Source: Paraperibacillus marinus
GTDB taxonomy: Bacteria > Bacillota > Bacilli > Bacillales > DSM-1321
Direction of reading: 5' to 3'
Length of the DNA: 64,000 nucleotides
Assembly: GCF_046237605.1 (NCBI RefSeq)
Contig: NZ_CP143542.1
Location: 1,922,001 to 1,986,000 of the forward strand
The number at the start of each line of letters is the position of its first letter. Position 1 is the first letter of the stretch. Shown one piece after another: positions 48,362 to 56,173 of the stretch. The position numbers were made by a program, and so were the translations under genes. A model generated the notes under the pieces. That model worked only from the letters and a program-made list of their open reading frames with translations. It searched no databases and was not told where the DNA came from.

Positions 48362-49606
48362 ATGGAGATTACCATACATTTATTCTTCAATCTGTCTTTA
48401 TTGATGGTCTTTGCCTTTTTTGCCCTGGTGTGGCTTGAAAGGAAGCGGGATTCTGCCATATCTGCCACAAGCTATTCTATTATTCTGGTAGCGGCTTTAT
48501 GGATTTGCTTCAGTGTGTCCTATCCTGCCGGAAACTCCCTGCAGTTCGACTTGAGAGCGATCCCGGTTTTGATAGCCGGCTTATATTTGGGAACTGGTCC
48601 CCTTATGTGTGCAATATGTATCCTTACCAGGGGACTATTTGGAATTGATGAGGGTTTCCTGGCTAATATCATCCTATATGCACCGCTCGCTTACATACTT
48701 TGGAGAGTGCATCCGGCTTTCAAGAAAATCAGCCCAAAGAAAAAAATCTGTGTTTCGGTCCTGATCACCATCTGTATCAGCATCCCTACAGCAATTGGTA
48801 TGGAAGTGGTCCGTCCTGAGTCCGGCCGGTTTGATGCATGGTTTGCCTATTTGATCATCCCGCCGCTCGGCATTGCCATTTATTCCTACTTTATTGAATT
48901 TGTAGGCAGGAATATCCTTATGTATCAGCAGCTTGTCAAGTCTGAAAAGCTTGAAGCAGTAGAGCAGATGGGAGCTGCCATCTCTCATGAAATCCGCAAT
49001 CCGCTTACAGCAGCTATCGGTTTTGTCCAGCTCCTGAAAGACCAATCCCTTCCTTCAAAGAAGAGGGAGGAATACCTTTCCATTGTTGGTGAAGAACTGC
49101 AATCAGCTGAACGGGTCATTCAGGATTATTTGACCTTTTCCAAGCCGTCCCTTGATTATATTGAGGAACTCAATGTCAGGAAAGAGCTTATTCAGGTTGT
49201 GAATATCCTCCGGCCTATTGCCAATCAGCATTCTGTGCAGATTACCACCAATTTCTCTCTGGCAGGCAGCATCAGGGGGGACCGTCAGAAGTTTCATCAA
49301 TGCTTCCTGAACGTTGTCAAAAATTCGATCGAATCCATGCCAGGCGGCGGACAGCTGACAATCTCCACCCACTATGGCCACTATCACATCATCATAGAAG
49401 TGAAGGATACAGGAATTGGGATGACGAAGGATCAGCTTCAAAAACTTGGCCAGCCCTACTATTCAACGAAGGGTTCCCAGGGAACCGGGCTCGGCATGAT
49501 GGTTGTCTTTGGCATCGTCAAGGCGATGAATGGCACCATTCAGGTTGAGAGCGCAGTGAATTCAGGTACTTTATTTACCTTCACCTTTCCCGCTTTGCAT
49601 CAATAA
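48362..49606 (+). CDS. KinB-like sporulation sensor histidine kinase
   Basis: A 414-residue membrane kinase. Residues 1-190 hold about six membrane helices with a 5TM-LYT-type pattern (SLQFDLRAIPVLIAGLYLGT, LYAPLAYILWRVHP). The HisKA phosphoacceptor site is AAISHEIRNPLTAAIGF. The ATPase domain has the N-box CFLNVVKNSIESMP, G1 KDTGIGMT, F PYYSTKGSQ and G2 GTGLGMMVVFGIVKAM. The layout resembles KinB, which feeds the Spo0F phosphorelay; no adjacent response regulator is encoded, as expected for an orphan kinase. GGTGGATGAA precedes ATG 48362; ATG 48350 is an alternative start. Confidence 0.88.
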   Translation: MEITIHLFFNLSLLMVFAFFALVWLERKRDSAISATSYSIILVAALWICFSVSYPAGNSLQFDLRAIPVLIAGLYLGTGPLMCAICILTRGLFGIDEGFLANIILYAPLAYILWRVHPAFKKISPKKKICVSVLITICISIPTAIGMEVVRPESGRFDAWFAYLIIPPLGIAIYSYFIEFVGRNILMYQQLVKSEKLEAVEQMGAAISHEIRNPLTAAIGFVQLLKDQSLPSKKREEYLSIVGEELQSAERVIQDYLTFSKPSLDYIEELNVRKELIQVVNILRPIANQHSVQITTNFSLAGSIRGDRQKFHQCFLNVVKNSIESMPGGGQLTISTHYGHYHIIIEVKDTGIGMTKDQLQKLGQPYYSTKGSQGTGLGMMVVFGIVKAMNGTIQVESAVNSGTLFTFTFPALHQ

Positions 49607-49620
49607 GCCGGGAAAAAGTA

Positions 49621-49648
49621 AAGCGAGATAAGCCTGCTTATCTCGCGA
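49621..49648 (-). terminator. Hairpin terminator between convergent genes
   Basis: GCGAGATAAGC-CT-GCTTATCTCGC; on the minus strand it is followed by TTTACTTTTT, terminating the Asn/Ser/Asp-rich gene. It also faces the kinase gene. Confidence 0.75.
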
Positions 49649-49659
49649 GAAGAAAATGA

Positions 49660-50070
49660 TCAACCTTCTGAATCCTGATTTTGGTCCTGGTTTTGATCAG
49701 AATCCGAATCAGACTCGGACCGGGAACGAACTCGGGATTGTGAGTCAGAATCCACGTTAATATCGATGCAGAAGTCAATTTTTGCGTTACCGCTGTCGGA
49801 AACCTTAGAGTTGGCAGTCGAATTGCTGCGGTTATGGTTTTTTAGCTCGTTGTCATTATCATTGTCATTATCGCTTTCATTCTTGGTAGATACATCGTTG
49901 TCCACTTGGGAATCCGAATTGGAGCGGTTGTGTACATCATTTTCCACATCTGCGTCAACATCCGAGTCTGAATTGGATTTACTGGTGGAATCCCCTCCAT
50001 CACTGTAAGCAAATCCATTGAATTGATCATCACCCTGAGGGCGGCGGCGGTTGTTTAGCCAAAATGCCAT
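49660..50070 (-). CDS. Asn/Ser/Asp-rich low-complexity protein, paralogue 2
   Basis: A 136-residue hydrophilic protein. A short unique head (MAFWLNNRRRPQGDDQFNGF) is followed by Ser/Asn/Asp repeats (SKSNSDSDVDADVENDVHN, NESDNDNDNDNELKNHN) and the same core as paralogue 1: GNAKIDFCIDINVDSDS, SRVRSRSESDSDSDQNQDQ. Both proteins have a single Cys at the same core position. AAAGGAGGTAACAAA precedes ATG 50070; the longer in-frame start at 50151 lies upstream of this site. It is flanked by a sporulation-type kinase and sporulation-linked small genes, which again suggests a spore-surface role (inference). Confidence 0.78.
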   Translation of the reverse strand: MAFWLNNRRRPQGDDQFNGFAYSDGGDSTSKSNSDSDVDADVENDVHNRSNSDSQVDNDVSTKNESDNDNDNDNELKNHNRSNSTANSKVSDSGNAKIDFCIDINVDSDSQSRVRSRSESDSDSDQNQDQNQDSEG

Positions 50071-50170
50071 TTTGTTACCTCCTTTCCAGTCTCTAACACT
50101 AATGTATTCTGGACTGGGGAAGTGTGTATGGTCATATAACTTGTACGGCAAAAAAATTTTAGTATAAATA

Positions 50171-50205
50171 TAAGCCGGGCCTGCGTGAAGCAGGCCCGGC
50201 TTTGT
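50171..50205 (-). terminator. Hairpin terminator
   Basis: AAGCCGGGCCTG-CGTGAA-GCAGGCCCGGCTT, a 12-bp perfect stem after the small gene at 50217; on the minus strand TATATTTATACT follows. Confidence 0.7.
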
Positions 50206-50216
50206 GGAGCTTGTGG

Positions 50217-50342
50217 CTATTTTTTCTTGGACATTCCCATTGTTTGGAGCTGGTTCATGACTTTCTGGCGTGAATCTTTATTTCTCATTAAATAAGCTGC
50301 TCCAAGCGCTAAAGTACTCATCATCATTTTTTTACGATCCAT
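50217..50342 (-). CDS. 41-residue DUF3918-like small protein
   Basis: Encodes 41 residues beginning MDRKKMMMSTLALGAAYLMR and ending in KKK, with a short hydrophobic helix and a basic tail. AAGGAGGATGACAACT precedes the ATG, an excellent site. The composition matches the short DUF3918-type proteins of Bacillus, which have no known role. Its own terminator follows at 50171-50205. Confidence 0.65.
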   Translation of the reverse strand: MDRKKMMMSTLALGAAYLMRNKDSRQKVMNQLQTMGMSKKK

Positions 50343-50458
50343 AGTTGTCATCCTCCTTAGGGTTGTTTTACTGCATATTTAAAAATACCCTTTTGGTATC
50401 GAAATAAACGGGACACCCTAATTTGGAATGAAATGGTATTTTGTGTATGAAACAATAA

Positions 50459-51115
50459 TCAGCGGTTGAATACGCTTCTTACATACGTATTAAAATTATC
50501 GAACAAACCGTCATCATTGTTATTGTTTCCGTCTAAGATATTGTTGTCAAAGTCTCCAAAACGTCCATAAACATCTTCATCAAAACTTACATAAACTTTG
50601 TGTATGCTCTTATCGGCTGCGCGGACCCGGTCGGCGATTTCCTGCTCTCGCTTGGAATCCACTTTGCTGTAAGTTCTTGCTCCGTCATTGCCACGATCAT
50701 CATTCTCATTATCGCGGCCATTCAGGACCCCATCATTGTCATCTATTCTGTTCCCTGTACCAGTACCGCCATAAGTTCCCATGCCGTCTGTCCCGATATT
50801 GTTGTCGATGACCGCTCCATCCCTGTTTCCGGTCATATTGTTGTTAACTCCATCGCGGTCATGCTTCCTAACTGCCACATATGCATTATTTTTTGATACA
50901 ATTACGTGTGCCTCATCGACATAATCAAGATCTTCTACTTTACCTTCAATTTTATTTTCAGTCCGCAGGTGATGATCGTCATTCATATTGGTCCTGATTT
51001 TTGTTCCGCCATTGTTCCTGATGTTAGGCGAAGCGTTGTCATTATCATTATTGCCGCAGCCTGCAAGACTTGAAAGGACAAGTAAAGAAGATAAGATTAG
51101 CGTGCCTTTTTTCAT
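50459..51115 (-). CDS. YhcN/YlaJ-family sporulation lipoprotein
   Basis: A 218-residue lipoprotein with signal peptide and lipobox LSSLAGCG, so it is tethered to the outer face of a membrane. The family core is EGKVEDLDYVDEAHVIVSKN, AYVAVRK near the middle and KREQEIADRVRAADKSIHKV, FDEDVYGRF at the end. The central part is an Asn/Gly/Asp-rich insert. YhcN-type proteins sit in the spore membranes and influence germination. ATG 51115 is best spaced from AAAGGAG; an in-frame GTG at 51124 overlaps the site. Confidence 0.88.
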   Translation of the reverse strand: MKKGTLILSSLLVLSSLAGCGNNDNDNASPNIRNNGGTKIRTNMNDDHHLRTENKIEGKVEDLDYVDEAHVIVSKNNAYVAVRKHDRDGVNNNMTGNRDGAVIDNNIGTDGMGTYGGTGTGNRIDDNDGVLNGRDNENDDRGNDGARTYSKVDSKREQEIADRVRAADKSIHKVYVSFDEDVYGRFGDFDNNILDGNNNNDDGLFDNFNTYVRSVFNR

Positions 51116-51285
51116 GTTCTTCACTCCTTTAAAAAAATAGTTGCAGGCTTAGCATTCCAAAAGTTCGTGAAAATATACGGCTTTTGGCGGGGATGATTAA
51201 ATACCCGGGCAGCTTGGGTAAAAGTATTACGGATAAAAGTGTTATAATGTATAGAATAAATGATGTGAGCGGCTGAGGTGAGTTT

Positions 51286-51924
51286 ATGGATTTAAAAAAA
51301 ATAGTGAGCGTTCTCGAAGAGCATACACCCAAAGTGCTTGGGAGTGAGACATTTTCAAAATTCTCCGTATTGATTCCTCTTGTCAAAAAAGAGGATGGAA
51401 TTCATGTCCTGTTTGAGGTCCGTTCCCTGGAACTCAGAAGGCAGCCAGGGGAAATATGCTTTCCGGGAGGCAGGATTGACAAAGGGGATACCGATGAACA
51501 GGAAGCTGCCATCCGTGAAACAATGGAAGAGCTGGGGTTAAAAAGAGAAGCCATTCAGGATGTTTATCCACTGGATTATTTAATATCCCCTTATGGCATG
51601 ATGGTCTATCCTTTTGCGGGCTTTATCTCTGCGCCGGAGGACATCGTGGCGAACCCCGCTGAAGTGGGTGAGTTCTTCACGGTCCCCCTTTCTTTTCTGA
51701 TGAACACGCCTCCAAGGATACACCGCGTCAATTTCAGGGCAGAGCCTGAAGAAGGCTTTCCAATGGAATTATTGGTGGGCGGTGAGAATTACCAATGGAG
51801 GCCAAGGCAGCTCGATGAATATTTTTATATTTATGAACGGAAGGTCATCTGGGGACTGACTGCGCGGATTCTTTCTCATTTCGTCGGCCTGCTTGGCGGA
51901 CAGGGAGAGCAGTTCGAAGATTGA
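51286..51924 (+). CDS. CoA pyrophosphatase (NUDIX, NudL-like)
   Basis: A 212-residue NUDIX hydrolase of the CoA-pyrophosphatase type. The UPF0035-like motif LRRQPGEICFPGGRIDKGD runs directly into the NUDIX box, which ends AAIRETMEELGL. FEVRSLELRRQPGE is typical of enzymes that split CoA or its derivatives into 3',5'-ADP and phosphopantetheine. It acts in the cytosol or at the membrane. GGCTGAGGTGAGTTT precedes the ATG. Monocistronic, divergent from the YhcN-type gene. Confidence 0.88.
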   Translation: MDLKKIVSVLEEHTPKVLGSETFSKFSVLIPLVKKEDGIHVLFEVRSLELRRQPGEICFPGGRIDKGDTDEQEAAIRETMEELGLKREAIQDVYPLDYLISPYGMMVYPFAGFISAPEDIVANPAEVGEFFTVPLSFLMNTPPRIHRVNFRAEPEEGFPMELLVGGENYQWRPRQLDEYFYIYERKVIWGLTARILSHFVGLLGGQGEQFED

Positions 51925-52040
51925 TGCCTTCTGGATAAATTGCAAAAGGCTGCAGGACATGGGCAGCCTTCATTCATGACACATAAAGCCGCATTTTCTG
52001 CCATATGATGTTATAACGAGAATGTAAAGGTGTTGATTCC

Positions 52041-53315
52041 ATGGCTGTTCATGTTGTGAAAAAGGGAGATTCATTATGGGCGATATCCCAGCGATACAGC
52101 ATTCCGATTTCCATTCTTACGAATACAAACGGACTTAGATCGGATAAGCTCATGCCCGGACTCTCACTTTATATTCCAGGCAGGGACTTCATTAGGGCTT
52201 ATCAGATAAAGGCTGGGGATACGCTGTATAATATAGCGGCCTTATACCAAACCACCGTGATGTCCATCATGATGGTGAATCCGGGTATAAATCCCTACCA
52301 GTTAAGGCCTGGCCAGGTTATCAGCATCCCTTCCGATGTAAAGATGCCGCTGCAGATTCTTGGTTTCGTGGTGCCATCCAGTCCGGAAAGCATCCTGCCC
52401 ATCCTGAATGAAATAGGCGATGGGTTAACTTATATTGCGGTTACAGCCTTTTCTTTTACAGATGAAGGGTATGCTTATGCAGACCTGAAGGATGAGGAAG
52501 TGGTGGGGAGAAGCAGGGAACTTGGAATCATCCCGCTTCTTATGGTCAGGAACTACAGGGCTGATAAGTTTGATGCGCCGCTTGCCGGACGTGTTTTCGG
52601 GAACAGACAATACCGGAGGAATCTGGTGCTGAGCCTGGCCAATATGGCGCGGCAGAGGGGATATGGGGGAGTCAGCATCGATATTGAATTCATTCCTCCC
52701 GGGAACCGGAACGATTTTAATGATTTTCTGCGCGAACTGAAAGCAGAGCTTGGGAATATGATCTTGCAGGTGAATGTCCATGCCAAAGTGCAGGATATGC
52801 CCCAGAACCCGATTGTTGGTGCCTATGATTATGAAACAATAGGACGGATCGCGGATATCACAGCCGTTATGACGATTGACTACGGCTATCCGGGAGGACC
52901 GCCAGACCCCATTTCGCCGTATTGGTGGACAGCTGAGGTAATCAGATATTCCCTTACACAGATTCCTCCCCAAAAAATGATGATAGCGATGGCTCTCTAC
53001 GGATACGATAAAAGCGGCCAGAATAACGAAACCAAAGCCCTCTCTGTCCTGGCAGCGCAGAACCAGGCCATAGCAAAGGGCAGTTCCATCAAGTGGGACA
53101 TAGCGGCACAATCGCCATTCTATACCTACCAAAGCGGCTCAACCCGGCATATCGTCTGGTTTGAAGACATCCGCAGCTACATCGAAAAAATCAGGCTCAT
53201 CGACGCAAACAGGCTCCTCGGAACTACACTATGGCAGCTCAGCCTGCCCGCGCCCCAGCTCTGGACCTACCTAAAAAACAACACACAGGGGAGACAGTCC
53301 CTCATTTCCCGTTGA
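52041..53315 (+). CDS. YaaH/SleL-type spore cortex-lytic glucosaminidase (LysM-GH18)
   Basis: A 424-residue protein with two N-terminal LysM domains (about 2-47, HVVKKGDSLWAISQRYSIPI; and 52-98, YQIKAGDTLYNIAALYQTTV). A glycoside hydrolase 18 barrel follows (about 105-415), with the catalytic motif GGVSIDIEFIPPGNRNDF, in which Glu is the acid/base, and AVMTIDYGYPGGPPDP. This is the YaaH/SleL arrangement: it binds spore peptidoglycan by LysM and cuts cortex glycan during germination. No signal peptide, as usual for coat-deposited lysins. Monocistronic. Confidence 0.93.
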   Translation: MAVHVVKKGDSLWAISQRYSIPISILTNTNGLRSDKLMPGLSLYIPGRDFIRAYQIKAGDTLYNIAALYQTTVMSIMMVNPGINPYQLRPGQVISIPSDVKMPLQILGFVVPSSPESILPILNEIGDGLTYIAVTAFSFTDEGYAYADLKDEEVVGRSRELGIIPLLMVRNYRADKFDAPLAGRVFGNRQYRRNLVLSLANMARQRGYGGVSIDIEFIPPGNRNDFNDFLRELKAELGNMILQVNVHAKVQDMPQNPIVGAYDYETIGRIADITAVMTIDYGYPGGPPDPISPYWWTAEVIRYSLTQIPPQKMMIAMALYGYDKSGQNNETKALSVLAAQNQAIAKGSSIKWDIAAQSPFYTYQSGSTRHIVWFEDIRSYIEKIRLIDANRLLGTTLWQLSLPAPQLWTYLKNNTQGRQSLISR

Positions 53316-53361
53316 TAAACCAACTTATTTTGGGGGCTTCCCCTATTTTCCAACTTTTTTA

Positions 53362-53390
53362 TTGACGTACCCGTAATATTTTAATATAAT
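53362..53390 (+). promoter_or_regulatory. tRNA-Arg promoter
   Basis: TTGACG (53362-53367) and TATAAT (53385-53390) with 17-bp spacing, ending 24 bp before the tRNA gene. Confidence 0.8.
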
Positions 53391-53414
53391 AAAAAAGCTG
53401 ACAAAACAAAACAT

Positions 53415-53488
53415 GTTCCAGTAGCTCAGCAGGATAGAGCGACAGCCTCCTAAGCTGTAGGTCGGGAGTTCGAATCTCTCCTGGAACG
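53415..53488 (+). tRNA. tRNA-Arg (anticodon CCT)
   Basis: A 74-nt cloverleaf: acceptor GTTCCAG/CTGGAAC, D arm GCTC..GAGC, anticodon stem ACAGC/GCTGT with loop CTCCTAA (anticodon CCT, decoding AGG), and T arm GGGAG-TTCGAAT-CTCTC. The 3' CCA is not encoded. It lies immediately left of a degraded integrase gene and is probably the original attachment site of the decayed element to 56929. Confidence 0.95.
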
Positions 53489-53500
53489 CTAGAATTTGAA

Positions 53501-53565
53501 GAGCCATGTTATGTGATTAAACCCTTTTTAAGTATCGGGAGAGTCATACATAAGTGGCTTTTTTT
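53501..53565 (+). terminator. Terminator after tRNA-Arg
   Basis: AGCCA-TG-TTATGT pairs with ACATAA-G-TGGCT, followed by TTTTTTT. Confidence 0.6.
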
Positions 53566-53633
53566 GTGTGTATGTAGGACTTTAATGGTTTGAATGTGTG
53601 ACAGCCAGCACCATTTTAGGAGAGTATCTTACC

Positions 53634-53996
53634 ATGGCAAGAAAGTATATTGCTGAAAGGGGACAAAAAACTAAAGTCCCAAAGACTGAAGTTGTCCGAA
53701 AGATTCTTAATGACCGATATACAATTAATGAATCCCTTGAAATTTTTGTTCAAGCAAAAGAGGAAGCCGGGATTCGACCTGGAACTCTAAATGGCTATTA
53801 TGCCACTGTTCGATATTTGTCTGAATGTTAGGAAATGAAATCCAATATAAAGAAGTAATAAAAGCAGAAACAATACGTAGTTATATTAACCATATTCCGT
53901 TTTCTAACTAATGAAGGAATCATCTTATATAATCCTAAGGAAAATATTACTCAGGTGAGAGATGATTTTGAGGAAGAGTTGTGTTTCATCTATTAA
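53634..53996 (+). pseudogene. Tyrosine integrase remnant (N-terminal core-binding domain)
   Basis: ATG 53634 with AGGAGAG upstream opens a frame reading MARKYIAERGQKTKVPKTEV and ending EAGIRPGTLNGYYATVRYL plus stop at 53831. A shifted frame continues GNEIQYKEVIKAETIRSYIN, and a third (53898-53996) reads RFLTNEGIILYNPKENITQV. Together these are the SAM-like core-binding domain of a phage or ICE integrase. The catalytic domain with the Arg-His-Tyr residues is gone, so it cannot act. Position next to tRNA-Arg fits a tRNA-targeting integrase. 53997-54236 holds only scraps, including a minus-strand piece reading YWEYDYAGEINKPRFAIVIN. Confidence 0.8.
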
Positions 53997-54236
53997 TTGC
54001 TTTAATCTCTTCGCTACTTCCCAGCTTATAGGTATCTCCCGATATAATCCCTTACTTTTTGATCTAACGCATCATTGTTTATAACTATTGCAAATCTAGG
54101 TTTGTTTATTTCTCCTGCATAGTCGTACTCCCAATAGGTGTATCTTTTTACTTCGAGGGCTTTTCATTTTTTTAATTCAAAATTAACTCCAAATTAATGG
54201 TATCTTCATACTTATCAAGTATTCTTTAGGTACGGG

Positions 54237-54419
54237 GTGATTAAATTGTCTTTAAGTATTAGCAATGAAGAATTAGAAAAAATCTTTGAGGAAAATGGAG
54301 TTTCAATCAAAAAAGCAATTTCCTCAGCCTTTGTTGAAAATAATAAATCTGATAAAGATATGCCTGAAATTATAAAGAGAGTCATTTACGATGAAATAAA
54401 ACGTTATAGAATAAGTTAA
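54237..54419 (+). CDS. 60-residue hydrophilic protein in the relic element
   Basis: A short Lys/Glu/Ile-rich protein (SLSISNEELEKIFEENGV, KDMPEIIKRVIYDEIKRY), probably helical. A GTG at 54237 and a TTG at 54246 with GGGGTGA upstream are both possible starts. The AT-rich composition matches the surrounding element rather than the chromosome. A terminator (GCAGCCC-ATTAT-AGGGCTG-T6) follows at once. No family recognised. Confidence 0.5.
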   Translation: MIKLSLSISNEELEKIFEENGVSIKKAISSAFVENNKSDKDMPEIIKRVIYDEIKRYRIS

Positions 54420-54430
54420 GATTAGAGAAG

Positions 54431-54460
54431 GCAGCCCATTATAGGGCTGTTTTTTATTTT
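54431..54460 (+). terminator. Rho-independent terminator
   Basis: CAGCCC-ATTATA-GGGCTG followed by TTTTTTATTTT. Confidence 0.8.
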
Positions 54461-54543
54461 AAGGACATCCTGTATTAGTACACTAAACTTTTTAGGAATT
54501 TCACTTGAATAAGGGAAAAATATCCCCAACAAACCTCTAATTT

Positions 54544-54801
54544 TTGGTAAAAAATTGCTTAAAAATGAAGGCTTTTGGAATGAGCTTTATTTTAGGTAAT
54601 GCTGATCCTTTTGATGTAATATCAACTATTGATGGTTTGGCTTTAGAACTAGTCTATTTAGCTATCATTATGGTAATTTTTTATGCAGTTGTTTACATGG
54701 AAACTAGGATGATTAAATTCCCCAAGAGTTTGTCAAATACATTTGGGACAGCAGCATCATTATTTGGTTTGTATGTGTGGGTAAAGTTCCTTATTTCATA
54801 A
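54544..54801 (+). CDS. Possible small membrane protein of the relic element
   Basis: Up to 85 residues with two hydrophobic segments (LALELVYLAIIMVIFYAVVY; GTAASLFGLYVWVKFLIS). TTG 54544 or ATG 54565 could start it, but neither has a clear ribosome binding site. AT-rich. It may be a phage-type holin-like or hypothetical membrane protein, or a truncated remnant. Confidence 0.4.
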   Translation: MVKNCLKMKAFGMSFILGNADPFDVISTIDGLALELVYLAIIMVIFYAVVYMETRMIKFPKSLSNTFGTAASLFGLYVWVKFLIS

Positions 54802-54921
54802 AGCATTTAACTTGAATAAGGGGAAATTTATTAGTTAATTTCTTCCAAAGTGTCTTATTAGTGGTTTAATAAGGGTAGTAGATTCATAGAATGGTACTCA
54901 CAATTACAAGGTGGTGAGTAC

Positions 54922-55092
54922 ATGAAAAACAAGGAGGAGAACAACATGGCGATAACAGAGGCAAGAACAAAAAGATCATCTTCTGCAGCGTTTCAAAGCA
55001 TTCGGAGAAAAGTTCAAGCTCAAATGAAAAAGCAACAAGTCACTTACAGTGATGTATTGGAAGCCATGAAAAAAGATTCTAATGAGAGATAA
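54922..55092 (+). CDS. Antitoxin of a PIN-domain toxin-antitoxin pair
   Basis: A 56-residue protein (or 48 if it starts at ATG 54946). It is basic in the middle (EARTKRSSSAAFQSIRRKVQ) and ends QQVTYSDVLEAMKKDSNER, a helical tail suited to binding a PIN toxin. Both starts have excellent sites: AAGGTGGTGA before 54922 and AAGGAGGAGAACAAC before 54946. It overlaps the PIN gene by 11 bp, the usual antitoxin-first layout. No named antitoxin family is recognised, so the call comes from context. Confidence 0.7.
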   Translation: MKNKEENNMAITEARTKRSSSAAFQSIRRKVQAQMKKQQVTYSDVLEAMKKDSNER

Positions 55093-55453
55093 ATTAGTAA
55101 TAGATACAAACATGTTTGTAGAAGGAATTTTTAATTCTGAAGAGAATGCAAGTGAAACATTGCTGTCTAATTTTGATTCAATAGATGCTAGGTTGTTATT
55201 TTCTCAGGAAACGATTGGAGAACTATTTTACATTCTTAAGAAGCAATGTAGTGATTTACAAATGGATGACGAAGAAACACATGAAATATTGATGGAAATT
55301 ACCACTCTTTTTCAAAATGGTAAATCAGTAAATACAAACTACTATAAGAATAGACGTAATAGATTAAGGGCATTGGATGTTAACGATCAAATGTTTATCG
55401 ATGCTGCTATGGCAGGTAGAGCCAGTCATGTGATTACATTGGATAAAAAATAG
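55082..55453 (+). CDS. PIN-domain toxin (putative VapC-like RNase)
   Basis: A 123-residue PIN-domain protein. Acidic metal-binding residues are visible: Asp in LVIDTNMFVEG, Glu in QETIGELFYIL, Asp in LDVNDQMFIDAAMAG, and the terminal VITLDKK. This is the layout of PIN-family toxins that cleave RNA, most like the COG1569-type group. It is translationally coupled to the upstream antitoxin gene and followed by a terminator. Both genes look intact in an otherwise decayed element, as expected if loss of the antitoxin is toxic. Confidence 0.82.
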   Translation: MRDKLVIDTNMFVEGIFNSEENASETLLSNFDSIDARLLFSQETIGELFYILKKQCSDLQMDDEETHEILMEITTLFQNGKSVNTNYYKNRRNRLRALDVNDQMFIDAAMAGRASHVITLDKK

Positions 55454-55503
55454 GCAATTCAATTACAAGACAAAATGCATTTAACATTCCATATCTCTAA
55501 ATA

Positions 55504-55530
55504 AGGCATCCTTTCGAGGGTGCTTTTTTA
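55504..55530 (+). terminator. Terminator of the PIN module
   Basis: GCATCC-TTTCGA-GGGTGC followed by TTTTTT. Confidence 0.8.
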
Positions 55531-55564
55531 TTTTGCCGAAATTTAAATAAGAGAGAGTGATTGA

Positions 55565-55735
55565 ATGAAACCAGTTAGCGAGTTAACGGTAAAGGTGGAT
55601 ATAAATATACCTACATTTCTAACTAAGTTGGATATTATTCGTGAGGGATTAGAGCATATTGTAGCAGGGCTTACGGAATTAGAAAGCCAGGAGGATGTGA
55701 AGGCCCGGTTTGTTGATGATCTTCCATGGGTGTGA
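55565..55735 (+). CDS. 56-residue phage-type hypothetical protein
   Basis: Encodes 56 residues starting MKPVSELTVKVDINIPTFLT and ending VDDLPWV, acidic with an amphipathic helix in the middle (IIREGLEHIVAGLTELES). Its position directly before an HNH remnant and its size match small genes in the late-packaging region of Bacillus prophages. The binding site (AGAGAGTG) is moderate. Family not recognised. Confidence 0.5.
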   Translation: MKPVSELTVKVDINIPTFLTKLDIIREGLEHIVAGLTELESQEDVKARFVDDLPWV

Positions 55736-55741
55736 TGGTTA

Positions 55742-56140
55742 ATGGCTACTAAAAGTAAGAAACCATGTAATCCACGTTGTCCTAATCTTTCTGATACTGC
55801 GCACTGTGAGCAGCATACTGAGGTTAGGGTAAGAGATAGGGTGGCAACTATAAGAAGTATGACCATAGGCAAAGAGATCCAAGGAGTACTTCATTCTATA
55901 TGAGTAAAGCCTGCAGAGACATGAGGGAATATATCTATTATAAACAGTATCGATTATGTAAGTATTGCTTGAAGGATAACCGGTTTGTTGGAGGTGATGT
56001 AGTGGGTCCTAAGATACCATTAAAGGGTGATTGGAAACTAAGGCTGCAAGATGATCATCTCCAGGTGTTGTGTCACAAGTGCCATAACTTGAAAACCAAA
56101 AGGAAAGAAATATATACCAAAAGTAGGATTATATGTTATT
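55742..56140 (+). pseudogene. Split phage HNH endonuclease
   Basis: Two frames that overlap in ATGA (55900-55903) together look like one phage HNH nuclease. The first reads KPCNPRCPNLSDTAHCEQH (N-terminal zinc knuckle). The second reads SKACRDMREYIYYKQYRLCK, YCLKDNRFVGGDVVG and QVLCHKCHNLKTKRKE. In intact relatives the middle is a V(V/D)HI-type catalytic motif; here it is DVVGPKIPLKGD, lacking the expected His. The gene is therefore frameshifted and catalytically damaged. Confidence 0.7.
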
Positions 56141-56161
56141 ATTATGTTGACATAATAATAA
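56136..56161. promoter_or_regulatory. 12-bp perfect inverted repeat before the GIY-YIG gene
   Basis: TTATTATTATGT (56136-56147), TG, ACATAATAATAA (56150-56161) are perfectly symmetric and end at the AAGGTGG ribosome binding site of the next gene. Likely an operator or mRNA hairpin governing that gene; GTTGACAT at its centre could double as a -35 element. Confidence 0.6.
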
Positions 56162-56173
56162 GGTGGTATTTGT

